This document shows, one piece after another, positions 9,198 through 20,902 of a DNA stretch of 64,000 nucleotides (position 1 is the first letter of the stretch; the number at the start of each line of letters is the position of its first letter). The position numbers and the translations under genes are program-made. The stretch lies in contig NZ_OZ032152.1 of the NCBI RefSeq assembly GCF_964026455.1, positions 930,001 to 994,000 of the forward strand, written 5' to 3'. The DNA is from Rickettsia endosymbiont of Lasioglossum villosulum. GTDB taxonomy: Bacteria; Pseudomonadota; Alphaproteobacteria; Rickettsiales; Rickettsiaceae. The notes below the pieces were generated by a model that saw nothing but the letters and a program-made list of their open reading frames with translations, did no database searches and was not told the DNA's origin.

Positions 9198-10355
9198 ATG
9201 GTAAAAAATTATTGGAAAAAGTTTTGGGGTAGTAATGTTACTAAATCCCAGCATTTTATTGAGCTAAATGACCTTGCTTATGGTAATATAAAGAAAGTTA
9301 GAGTGGGGATCGATGCTTATCGTGAAAATGTTATAGTCTATAGATGTGTCAACCTAATTGCTCAATCAGCTGGACATGTTCCTTGGAAAGTACTAAAAAG
9401 TAAAAGTGGTGAAGTAATCACAAATCATCCCTTAAATAATTTACTCAAAAGACCAAATCCTGAAAAAGCTGGAGCTGATTTTTTCAGTGAATTAATATCT
9501 AGTATGTTATTGTTTGGTAATAGTTATATTTTATCGACATCAGACTTTAGACCTAAAGAGATTTATTTACTACCGGCTAGTGCAACTGAAGCAGTATTAG
9601 ACAAAAATATTTTGGTTGCATATAAATATCAAAGTGCAAGCGGTAATAAATTATATAGAATAGATCCTATTTCTAAAATAAGCAGGGTTTTGCATTTAAA
9701 AAATTATCACCCTACCAATTACCATTACGGCTTATCATCTTTAGAGGCCGCTTCACTTCCTATTGATTTACATCAACAATCTTCTTACTGGAATCATTCA
9801 TTATTACAAAATGGTGCTAGACCATCTGGAGCGTTAATAGTTAAAGATAGTAATGGCTACCTTAGCGATGAACAATTTGAAAGATTACAAGCACAATTAT
9901 CAGAAAAATTTACCGGTAACAATAATGCCGGTAAGCCTTTATTGCTTGAGGGTGGGCTTGGTTGGCAGGAAATGAGTATCAACCCAAAAGATATGGATTT
10001 TATTCAGTCTAAGAATGCTGCCGCAAGAGAGATAGCCCTAGCATTTGGAGTGCAGCCTCAATTACTTGGTATTAACGGCGATAATACCTATAGCAATATG
10101 TAAGAAGCACGTCTTGCTTTATGGGAAGAAACCTTAATTCCGTTACTTGATAAAATTGCTGATAATATAAGTAATTGGTTTTCTTATCTGTTTAATGAAG
10201 AAATTACCATTGATTTTGATTCTGATAGTATATCCGCCTTAACCGAAAAACGTGAAAATCTTTGGGCTAAAATTGCTAATGCTAATTTCATGACTCTAAA
10301 CGAAAAAAGAGCATTTGTTGGGCTTCCTAAAATAAAAGATGGGGATAGTTTATGA
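9198..10355 (+). pseudogene. HK97-type phage/GTA portal protein with internal TAA
   Basis: The first frame (9198-10103) is the N-terminal three quarters of a portal protein: MVKNYWKKFWGS, then YRCVNLIAQSAGHVPWKV, LLFGNSYILS and AFGVQPQLLGINGDNTYSNM, all typical of HK97-family portals. After TAA at 10101-10103 the same frame continues EARLALWEETLIPLLDKIAD and on to a natural TGA at 10353-10355 (GLPKIKDGDSL). The family sequence around this point suggests the stop replaced a sense codon, perhaps CAA. Portals form the DNA-entry ring of capsids. The isolated copy fits the gene-transfer-agent-like fragments seen in Rickettsiales. No protease, capsid or terminase gene is nearby. Confidence 0.85.
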
Positions 10356-10639
10356 TCAAAGATACTACAGATACTTTAAATAATTTATATAATTTCACTA
10401 CTAAGCTTATTCTTTTGCTTGAAGATGAGCTAGAGTCCCTTACTTTAAATAAAAGTGAAAATAATCTAGCTGATACCAAAAATATTGCAGAAATATTAAA
10501 TAAATTAGTTAACCTACTAATACAATTAAATAAACTACCTAATAATCAAATAACATTTGAAACTTCAAAAATAGATGAAAAGGATAAAATGATCATAGAT
10601 AATTTCTTAAAAAATTATAATTTAAAGCATCTTTTTTAA
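10352..10639 (+). CDS. Small helical protein coupled to the portal gene
   Basis: A 95-residue protein whose ATG overlaps the true portal stop as ATGA, so it belongs to the phage/GTA fragment. It is rich in Leu, Asn, Lys and Glu, predicted largely helical, with no membrane segment or known motif. In GTA clusters a short gene may follow the portal, and position is the only reason to compare the two. It has an intact frame despite the nonsense codon in the portal. Confidence 0.6.
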   Translation: MIKDTTDTLNNLYNFTTKLILLLEDELESLTLNKSENNLADTKNIAEILNKLVNLLIQLNKLPNNQITFETSKIDEKDKMIIDNFLKNYNLKHLF

Positions 10640-10966
10640 AAAATAGTCAATCCTTACAAACCCAAGATATTATTACATACTTCTAACCTTATTATTATAT
10701 TCTCTACCCTTAAATCTATCCTTAGATCCATCTGAATTTACTACAAATAAAAATTACTGTCTTATCTGATATTTTAAATCTTAAATTACCTTAAAATCTG
10801 TGTTGTAAAAAAACCTCATTTCATTAATAATATTTAATATTTGTAAATAAAAGTTAATAAATTTAAGTAATTAAGATATAGAATTCTTAATAAATTTTTA
10901 CATTTTAGTATTAATTACATTCTATGAAGAGTTTTATTAAAAAATTAATTGGGTAAGATTTGAGAT
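10640..10966. other. AT-rich gap before the autotransporter
   Basis: This 327-base stretch has no convincing open frame and no RPE-type repeat. It is very AT-rich and probably holds the promoter of the downstream autotransporter, but many sequences resemble a -10 box and I cannot choose one. A weak ribosome-binding site (TTGAGA) precedes the ATG at 10967. Confidence 0.5.
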
Positions 10967-12139
10967 ATGAAGAATAAGTTTAAAATATTAAAAGGATTTT
11001 TAGCAACAGCATCATTATATGGATCTCTGATTTCAAGCTTTAATGTAGAAGCTACATCAATTTTAACTACTGGAAATAACGTAAGTTTAAGTAGCGGTGC
11101 AGGTCTAATAGGAGGATTATTTACTAATGGAGCTACTATTCAAATAGTAGCAAATTTACCAGGATTAACCCCTAAAATATCAGCAGATAAAGCGAATGCT
11201 CAAATTGACGGAATAAATACACTAGTTAGCGGTCTTATTTTTGGTGGTGTAGAAGTGAGCCAGAATACACAAATAGGTCCACTTAATGCAACGATAGGTC
11301 TTAATCCTAATTTTGGTCCTCTTAAATTTATCGCTGATAATGCAACGGCTACTATTACCGGTGTTGGTAACCAAACATTTACCACCATGGATTTTGCCGG
11401 TAAAAATTCTACTTTACAGATTAATGATAACTTAACTATTAATACTACTATAGACAGTACAGGTAGCACAAACGGCACATTAAATTTAGGAAATGGCGTA
11501 ACTATTACTAAAGATATCGGAGGGACTAACTCTTTAAGTTTGGTAAGTATTAACGGCAGTGGTAACATAAATTTTGGTGGGATTGTTAAAGCAAATGCTA
11601 TTAATTTAGCAAACGCAGGAGCAAATGTTACTGCAACAGGTTTAGTTACTGGTCCACTAAATTATACGCAAGGAGGTAATTTTACGGTTAATGCAGGTAT
11701 AGTAGGTAATATAGATTTTAAAAACCAAGCTGGGACATTTACTTTAGCTGACGGTATGAAAATTACCGGTAGTATAAATAGTACCGGTGGGATAAAAGGT
11801 ACATTAAATGCTGTAGGTGGTACTATTACCGGAACTATTAATAATTTAAATTTATTACAATGTAATGGTGGTACAGGCAAAACACTTAATTTACAAGGTG
11901 ATGCTATAATAAATACTCTGGTTTTTGCAAATGCTGCTGCTTCTGGAACTGTCAATGCAAGTGGTAAATTAACCCTTAGTGGTCTTACTTTTAACAATAA
12001 TAACGCAGCGGGTGGTACTTTAATTATTGGTGCAGCAAGTACTATTAACGGATCAATATTAAATGGTATAAAAGGGACAATACAGTTAAACGCTAATTTA
12101 ACAATTAATGATCCAAGTGCTGGTTCAGTAAATGAAATT

Positions 12140-12696
12140 GATATAGCAGATAACACCATTTACACGATAGATGCTAAAAACGGTGATGTAGATTTGTTAA
12201 ATAATGGTGCGAAGATAAATTTCCTAGGAAAAAACTCAGAGCTTGATCTAGTAAATACCGGTAATGCTGATCATAAATTTATGCTATTTGCTAATCTAAT
12301 TCCTTCTACTACTCAAGATATTTACAGCGTAGTAAGAGTAAGCTCAACAACTAATGGGTTAACTATAGCCAATAACGGTGCGTTTACCATAGGTCAAGAT
12401 GCTACACATCGTTTGCAGAATTTTATAGTTGATGGTGGCGGTAATATCACAATCGCTCCTACAGTATTTACAAGCTTATTAACTGTAAATAACACTAACC
12501 AAGTAACGTTTAACCAACCTTTAAATTTAGGAACAAATGGTCAGGTTATTTATAAAGCAAATGGGACACTCGTCGTAAACGGCGTAACTGGTGCGATTAT
12601 AACGAATGCCCCTAACCAAGGGACATTAACAATAAATAGTGGTAATATTACAGGTGCTATAGGTGATGCGACTAATTCTTTATTAGCAGTAAATAT
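12140..12696 (+). repeat. Intragenic passenger repeat, copy 1
   Basis: This 557-base block of the autotransporter passenger recurs at 13221-13777 with only scattered substitutions and no length change. The spacing is 1081 bases, which would be 1080 (360 codons) without the single-base insertion at 13125-13129. Both copies begin GATATAGCAGATAACACC. It reflects internal duplication or gene conversion of a passenger module. Confidence 0.85.
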
Positions 12697-13220
12697 AGCT
12701 GCTAACGGAAACGTAACTTTAGGTGGTACAATTAATGCAACTAGTTTTAATATTAATAATGCTGGTGCTAATATTACCGCTCAAGGGCAAATAACAAGCA
12801 ATGTATTATATAATCAGTCAGGTACATTAAACATTCAAAATTCTTTAACTAATATTGATTTTAATAACCAAAATGGCGTTCTAAACGTAAATGGTGATGC
12901 TACCTTAAGAAATTTTAAAAATGGTACTAATGCTATTCTTAATATTAATAGTGGAACAACAACTACGGAAAATACTATTGTTATTGTAAAAAATATAACA
13001 ATAGGTAGCGATAGTTCTGCTGCTACTCTTATTATGACTCCAACTAACAATCCTCAAAATATTATAACATTTGGTAGTCAAGGCGGAAAATTAGTAATAA
13101 ACCAAGCGGCTGGAACAACTCAACTTTTTAGGATCAATTAAAAATGGAAATAAAGGAATTTTAGATCTAAATGTTAATTTAATTGCTAATGATCCAAGCT
13201 TTGGAACAATAAATGAAGTT

Positions 13221-13777
13221 GATATAGCAGATAACACCATTTACACGATAGATGCTAAAAACGGTGATGTAGATTTGTTAAATAATGGTGCGAAGATAAA
13301 TTTTCTAGGAAAAAACTCAGAGCTTGATCTAGTAAATACTGGTAATGCTGATCATAAATTTACGCTATTTGCTAATCTAATTCCTTCTACTACTCAAGAT
13401 ATTTACGGCATAGTAAGAGTAAGCTCAACAACTAATGGGTTAACTATAGCCAATAACGGTGCGTTTACCATAGGTCAAGATCCTACACATCGTCTGAAAG
13501 AATTCATAGTTGATGGCAGTGGTAATATCATAATTAATCCTGCAATATTTACAAGCTTATTAACTGTAAATAACACTAACCAAGTAACGTTTAACCAACC
13601 TTTAAATTTAGGAACAAATGGTCAGGTTATTTATAAAGCAAATGGGACACTCGTCGTAAACGGCGTAACTGGTGCGATTATAACGAATGCCCCTAACCAA
13701 GGAACATTAACAATAAATAGTGGGAATGTTGCAGGTGCCATAGGTGATGCGACTAATTCTTTATTAGCAGTAAATAT
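13221..13777 (+). repeat. Intragenic passenger repeat, copy 2
   Basis: Second copy of the 557-base module at 12140-12696. Just past it, 14001-14090 nearly repeats 11498-11587 (GTAACTATTACTAAAGATAT onward), so the similarity extends to other modules in a different order. A more diverged version of the same module appears at about 15300-15900. Confidence 0.85.
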
Positions 13778-16700
13778 CGGAACGAATCCTGTTACTTTCT
13801 CATCTAACGTATTCGCACCTGTTAAATTCACTGCTGACAATGTAAATGCAACTATTGCTGGTAGCGGTAATCAAATAATTACTTCTATAGATTTTGCTGG
13901 TAAAAATTCTACAATAACAATTAATGATGGTATAAATCTTTCAGGCAGTATCGACAATACCGGAACTGCTGGTAATGGTAAATTAAATATAGGAACCGGT
14001 GTAACTATTACTAAAGATATCGGAGGGACTAACTCTTTAAGTTTGGTAAGTATTAATGGCAGTGGTAATATAAATTTTGGCGGAATTGTTAATGCAACTA
14101 ACATTAATTTAGCAAATGCAAAAGCAAATGTTGTTGTTGCTGGCTTAATTACCGGAACATTAAACTATAATGCAGATGCTACCTTATTTGCTCAAGGCGG
14201 TATTAACGGTGGTGTAAATTTTAATAAAAATGGTGGTAATTTCTCTGTATATTCTAATGCTGGTCAGACCTTAACAGCAAATTTTGACAATCTAGATGTA
14301 GGAGGAGCATATGGTTCAGTTACTATAAGCCATAATGGAGATAACGCTGGAACAGCTGCTATAATTGATGGTACTGTAGGTGGAACTAACCATATTGCAA
14401 ATTTCAATATTATAAACGGGAATGAATTTAGTACTAATATTGTTCTAAACGGAGCAATTAATGCAACAAATATCCTGTTTAAGCGTGATGTTGATCAAAA
14501 TCCTAATTTTACCATAGCTATAAATAATAATATTACAGGTGCAATTCAAAATGTTAGTAATGGTACTAATAATTTTGTGTTGAACATAGCAGATGGAAAA
14601 AAGATAACAGGGACTATAGATTCGCAGGGTGTCCTGTCAACAATTATAAATCTTGCAGGTAATAACGAAATTACAGGAGCTATTACAAATGCTACCACTA
14701 TTAATTTTAATGGTGCAAACATAAAACTTGATTCCACTGTAAATTCTACAAATTTTGTTGTCGCTAATGATGGAGCTAGTGCAATTGTTACTGGTCTTAT
14801 GACCGGTGATTTAGGATATAATGCAGGAAACAGCAGTGTAACAGCTACTGGTGGGCTTACAGGTAATGTAAATTATAATGATAATAACGGAACATTTACT
14901 TTAGGTGATGGTAGCAAGCTTACAGGAACAATAACTAATGGTAATAATGCTACAGTAATTACTTTAGGAAATGGCTCTATTAACGGAGCAATAACTGGCT
15001 TAAATACATTAGAGTTTAGCGGTGGTGCGGGTACAAATCTTAATTTAAGTGACACTGTTAACACCAGCATCAACAGTAGTATCACAAATATTACCTATAC
15101 AAATAGCACTAATCCATCAGGAACAATTAACGTTAATACTGGTTTAACAGCAGGAACTGTAACCTTTAACGCAGGTAATGCAAATGAATGGTGGTACAAT
15201 TATCATAAATGCACCATCTACAATAGGGCTTGTAGCAAATGCTGCTAACGGCACAATAGTCGTTAATGCTGACTTTACAATTCAAGATCCTAATGCCGGT
15301 AATATTGATGAAATAAGAATTAAAGATAAAACCACTTATACAATTGATGCTGTAAATGCTGTAAGTGGTAATATAGATTTATTAGCAAATAACAGACAAA
15401 TAATATTTGAAGGAGCGGATTCACAGCTAGCTTTAGTAAATAGCAGTAATACAGATGCTAGAACATTTACTTTAAATAATAATCTCAATCCTTCATCGAC
15501 TCAGGATGGTTACGGGATAGTAAGAGTAAGTACTGCTGGGCAGGATTTAACAATAACAAATAATGGTGGTCCATTTACCATAGGTCAAGATAATGACCAT
15601 CGTCTGAAAGAATTCATAGTTAGTACTATTGGAACTCCCGGGAATCCTGGAAGTATCACAATTGATAATAATGTGTTTACAAAACTCTTAAGTATGAATA
15701 GCACAGGTCAAGTAACATTTACTCAGCCTTTAAATCTACAATTAGACAGTAATATAGCATTTGGTGCAAATGGTATTTTAGTTGTAAATGACACAATCAA
15801 TTCAGTTACAACATCTGCCCCTAACCAAGGAATGCTAACAATAAATGGTGGTAATGTTACAGGCACTATAGGTACTGACAAAGCTAGCCTAAAGCTTGTA
15901 AATATCGGAGCAAATCTTGTTACTTTCTTAGCTGATGTATTTGCACCTGTATTATTAACTGATCAAAATTCGGCTCTAACTTTAGGTAACGGAGTAAAAG
16001 TAACAGGTTCAGTAAAAACAAGTAATGATGGAAAAGGGGTATTAACACTTGGAGCAGGTAGTAGTGTTACAGATGGAATAGGTGAAAACGGTGCAGCACT
16101 TGCACAAGTAAAAGTTGGTGCAGGAGATAGTAGCCTTGGCGGTGGTATATATTCACAAATTATAACCTTAACAGATAATACATCTGCACTAACGTTACTA
16201 GATAGGATTAATTTTGATGGCAGCATAACAAATGAAGCAGATGCCGGAAATGGTCAATTAATATTCGAAAAAGATGGAACAATTACAGGTGGAGTAACAG
16301 GTAATAGTTTAACTGAAATCGTATTTAATGGCATTGATACTATAGGCGGTAATGTAAATGCAACAACCTTAACAGTTAATGCTGGGGCAGATGCCACAAT
16401 AGCAGGGGCTACAACAGTTAATGCATTTTATGATGGAGCAGGAAATTAACATCTACAGGGAATTTTACAGGTGGGGTAGATTTCAAAGGTAAAGGTGGAA
16501 CATTTACTTTAGGTGACGGCTTTAGTATAGAGGGAATTGTAACAAGCACTGGCAGTGTAGCTGGTACTTTAAATTTTACCTATAATGGTAGAGTAGCTCA
16601 AAATATAGGTACTGATGCCGAAAATAGCCCAGCTACTATAAATATATAAGGTGATAATACATCAAAGGTAGTTCTGAAAAATAATGTATTTGCTGAAAAT

Positions 16701-19478
16701 ATCAATTTTATAAATGGTGGAAGAATTCAGCTTAGCGGAAATCTAACAACGCCTAATCTTGATTTTAAAACAAATGGCGGTATTTTAGAATTTAGCGGTA
16801 ATGGTCAATATATCCTAGATGCTATTATAAATGGCAATAATGGCGTATTAAATGTTTTAACTACATTAACGGCTACCAATATAGGTACGCTTAAAACAAT
16901 TAATATAGGAAACAATTTAGCCTCACAAATTTTTACTATTAAAGAAAATAATCCTAATGTTACTCTTCTAAGTGTAGCAAATAGTAGTATTAACTTTAAC
17001 AATGCAAATTCAGAATTAGTAATATCTGCTCCAGTAGAACAAACTACTAAATTTGCCGCTAGCTTAGCAGGATTTACCGGTGGCGGTGGTACCGTCTCTT
17101 TAGATGGTAGTACTGCAAAATTAACAGTAAGTGGTCAAAATGGAGCAACACTTGGCACAGATGGTAATGCACTTACTGCTTTAAATATTATTGGTAACGT
17201 TACAATTAGTGATAATTTAGACGTTCATAATGCCAATAAGTTAAATATTAAAGCTGGAGCAAATCTTACTGATCAAAGCCTAACATCAGCTTTAATTCAA
17301 AATATAATTATAGGTGAAGCAGGAGCAAATGGAGCAGCTACTTACGGCTTAGATGCAGAAAGTAAAGATTTTGCTTTAAATAGTGCGAAAATGACATTTG
17401 CTAATCCAGATTCTGCTTTAAATCTTCAAAATAGTTCAAATACTACTGATAGAACCATCACTTTAACAGGAATTTTAAGTCCAGGCGGTGATCAGTTTGG
17501 TAAAGTACAACTAACAACCGGAAATAATAAGTTAACAATTGATAATGGTGGTAATGCTAATTATACACTTGGCGTTAATGGTCAAAGGTTAAAAGAATTA
17601 GATTTTATCAGCACTGGTAATGGTACTATAGATTTAAATGTCGGTATATTTGTTGAGAAGATATCGCTTGGTGTTAATACAATAGAATTAGGAGAAGTAA
17701 ATGCTGATGTGTATTTCACAAAAGGTACAATTTATTCAGCAACAGGTAATATAAACGGCAAGGTAGATTTTCAAGGTAATGCAGGCACAATAAATCTTGC
17801 TGATGGGGTAAATATTAATGGAACTGTAGCAAGCACTGGTATTCAGAATGGTACATTAACTTTCCTAGGTGCAGGACAAGTTACCGATTTAATTACTAAT
17901 ATAGCTATGCTAAAAGCTGGAGCAGGTGATGTATCTTTAACTGCTGGCGGTAATTACTCTATCGGTGAAATTCAAGGTAACGGAAATAATAATATAACTT
18001 TTGCAGCAGGCACTAATTTAACTGTAGGCATTAACACAAGCGGCGGTCAGGCTGTAAATCTAGTCTTTACAAATGGTGGTAGTGTTAGCGGCAGCATAGG
18101 TTCAAGTGCGGTAGTCGGTAATATTACAGTGCAAGCAGGTAGTGTAAGTTTTGGCAACACTGTTAACAGTGGCAAGGTTATTCTATTAAATGGTGCTACT
18201 ATAGAGGTTAAGAATAATTTAACTGCTACTGATATTTCTAGCGATAATGCTAATAGCGGTACTTTAAAATTAAATAACCCAGCACCTATTAATATAACAT
18301 CTACTATTGGGGCTAATAATTCTCTTAATACTATAGAAGTAGCAAATAGCGATGCTATAATTTCAGGTGGTTTAAATGCTCAAAACATTAACTTTTCTAA
18401 TGCAAACAACCCAGCAACTTTAACTTTAAATGCAGCAAGTAATGTTACAAACGTTACTACAGCAGGAAATAATACTCATACAATAGCAGTAACCGACTTT
18501 ACAGCAAATGGTGCAATAGGTACTGATACTAATAAATTAAAATCAATAGAGTTACTAGGCAATGGCTTAGTCAATATTAATACTGATAAGTTCTATTCAG
18601 GCGTAACTACTGCTAATAACGGACAGGGTAATGTAAAACTTAATATTGATGGTGCTAGTAGTTATGATTTAGGTAGCAGCGGTAAAAGTTTAGCAAGCGT
18701 TCAGTTTAGTGGTAATAATACTATCAAAGGTGATCTATATGCTGGCAATGTTAATATTGATGCAGGTAAAACTGTTAATTTTGATCGTGGAACTAATAAT
18801 ACAAATCCTAAGACTTTAAACCTCCCTAACGCCATAGTAGATGGTACACCGCTACCTCGTTCACTTCAATTATTTACTTATTTAACCGATGTTGCGGCAA
18901 GTAATTTTAATTTTGCAGATTCTACTTCGTCTGCAGAATTCAAAGACGCTGTTTTAGTAAATGCCCCAATTAATAATGGCGGTACTATAAAATTTGATCA
19001 AAATGTTTGGTTCAAAGAAGAAGTTAAAAATGTACAAGCAGGTACTTTAATAGCTGATAAAGCAAAATTAATTTTAACAGCTAACTCAGTGCTGGAGGGT
19101 GACCTAAACGTAACAGATGCCATTTTAGATTTAGCAAATTATGAATTAAAACATACGGGAAATGTTACACATAATGGCACATTAAATATTATCACATATT
19201 TTGATACGACATTAAAAACAGGTGGACATATATTAGTTGATCAGGATTCAAGTTATGATATGTCCAACATAAATAAAATAATAATCAATGTAGTATCCAG
19301 ATCAGATACAACTAAAATTACAAAAGGTGATAAGCATCAAATAGTTACTCTTAATGAGGGAGCAACTTTCTCTCCTTATCCTAACAGCGACGTAACTATT
19401 AATTCTAGCGATACAGGAAATAAATGGAAAAATTGGGTTAGTGATGGTACTGGATTTGCATTAGTTGCAGATGATGTA

Positions 19479-19550
19479 GATGGCGGTGACGGTGGTGACG
19501 GCGGAGATGGAGGCGATGGAGGTGATGGCGGTAACGGTGGAGATGGAGGT
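19479..19550 (+). repeat. Asp-Gly-Gly linker microrepeat in the autotransporter
   Basis: Eight tandem 9-base units of the form GAYGGNGGN (one begins AAC) encode (D/N)-G-G triplets between the passenger and the barrel domain. It is notably GC-rich for this genome and is a flexible linker in the protein. Tandem arrays of this kind change copy number easily. Confidence 0.85.
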
Positions 19551-20869
19551 AATGGCTCTGGCGGTTTTGATCCATCTGTAATAAATCCTATAACCAATCC
19601 TGTAGCTAGCGGTATAGCAACACAATTAGCTAATAATGTTAAGGATTCTGACACTACTAGTAGTGCTGCTCAATTAAAGAAAGATCTAGAAGCTATGCCT
19701 ACAAATACCATGATTGAAACGTTAGATCGTTTAGGTCATAGAGTAAATATTACAGAAGTTAGTGAAGGAGTCGGAGAATTTACTAATATGGAACTCCAAA
19801 ATATATTAACCGATGTTGCTATAAACATGGATAATTTAACCTCAGAAGGAATTTTTGGACGATTAGAAGAATTAGGAGACGAAACTGGACTAAGCGGACT
19901 AAATGAACCAAATTCAACTCTTAAAAATAATAATACTAGCGGTAGAAGACGTACTATTAATAGAACTCAAGCCGCAACTGCTGCTTGTGATGAAGATAAT
20001 ATCGGTACTGGCGTTTGGGGTGTACCATTCTATGGCATCGCAACGCAAAAATCTAAAAATGGTGCAAGTGGTTATAAATCCAACACTGGCGGTGGTATAA
20101 TAGGGATTGATTATGCGTTCGATAATTCTATAGTACTTGGTGCTGCTTATACTAGAGCAGAGAGTAAATTACGCCACAAGAATACTAAAGCTGGTGATAA
20201 AACTAAAGCTACAAGTAATATATTCTCTGTTTACGGGCTTTATAACTGGCTACAAAATAACTTATTTGCTGAGTTTATAGGTTCGTATGGTACAAGTAGA
20301 ATAAAAAATAAGGAAAAACGTATTACTTCTACAGGTAATCAAACTGCTATAGGACAATTTACCAATAGTTTTTATAGTGGTGAATTACTTGGAGGTTATA
20401 ATTATATTATACCTAACTCTAACCTTACAACTCTAACTCCTATGCTTGGAATTCGTTATGCTACATTTAAAAATAGCAGCTATAACGAAAACAATACTAC
20501 TTTCCAAAATTTATCAGTTAGAAGAAATTCATATAATAAATTTGAGGGGATAATTGGATTAAAAGGTACAACTAATTTCCTTGTAGAAAATATAATACTA
20601 AAACCTGAGTTACATGGCTTTATAAATTATAACTTTAACCATAAATCACCTAATATCAACGCATATCTTGATGGAAATGACGAGCTGCTTACAACAATTG
20701 GATTTAAACCAGCAAAAATTCTTTATAATGTAGGTTGTGGTGTTTCAACTAGATATAATATGTTAGAACTAGGTATTAGATATAACCTATCTCTTGCAAA
20801 GAAATATATTGCTAACCAAGGTTCTTTAAAAATTAAAGTAAATTTATAGATTAATATTGACTTCCTCAC

Positions 20870-20900
20870 ATAATCTCACATAGTAGCTATGTGAGATTAT
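20870..20900. promoter_or_regulatory. Perfect 13-bp inverted repeat immediately before Fic 3
   Basis: ATAATCTCACATA and its exact reverse complement TATGTGAGATTAT flank a 5-base loop, ending 2 bases before the Fic 3 ATG. The 3' arm contains GTGAGA, the only Shine-Dalgarno-like stretch. A TTGACT at 20857-20862 with an ATAGTA 17 bases on could be the promoter, which would put the -10 box inside the repeat. A terminator for the upstream gene is less likely because no T-run follows. The role as operator or translation-blocking hairpin is inferred. Confidence 0.55.
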
Positions 20901-20902
20901 AA

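Larger units (their letters stand above)
10967..20849 (+). pseudogene. Sca-family autotransporter (probably Sca3-like), broken by four lesions
   Basis: Read through, this is one protein of about 3290 residues: a signal-peptide-like N-terminus (MKNKFKILKGFLATASLYGS...VEA), a long Gly/Asn/Thr-rich beta-helical passenger, an Asp-Gly linker, and a complete C-terminal autotransporter barrel from about ACDEDNIGTGVWGVPFYG to the terminal LKIKVNL. Four lesions interrupt it: one extra T in the run at 13125-13129 (frame change to LLGSIKNGNKG), a one-base indel near 15170-15180, loss of one T at about 16446, and TAA at 16647-16649 inside ATINI/GDNTSK. The last open piece (16650-20849) still carries the linker and barrel. 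By elimination against OmpA, OmpB, Sca1 and Sca2 it looks like Sca3, but that assignment needs a search. Sca proteins are surface adhesins. Confidence 0.8.

Noticed and set aside
11200..16226. Many minus-strand frames opposite the autotransporter
   Set aside because: The Asn/Gly/Thr-rich passenger codons avoid stops on the other strand; the hydrophobic products are shadows.
20870..20900. Hairpin as a simple terminator for the autotransporter
   Set aside because: No T-run follows, and it ends 2 bases before a start codon, so control of the Fic gene is the better explanation, though some termination cannot be excluded.
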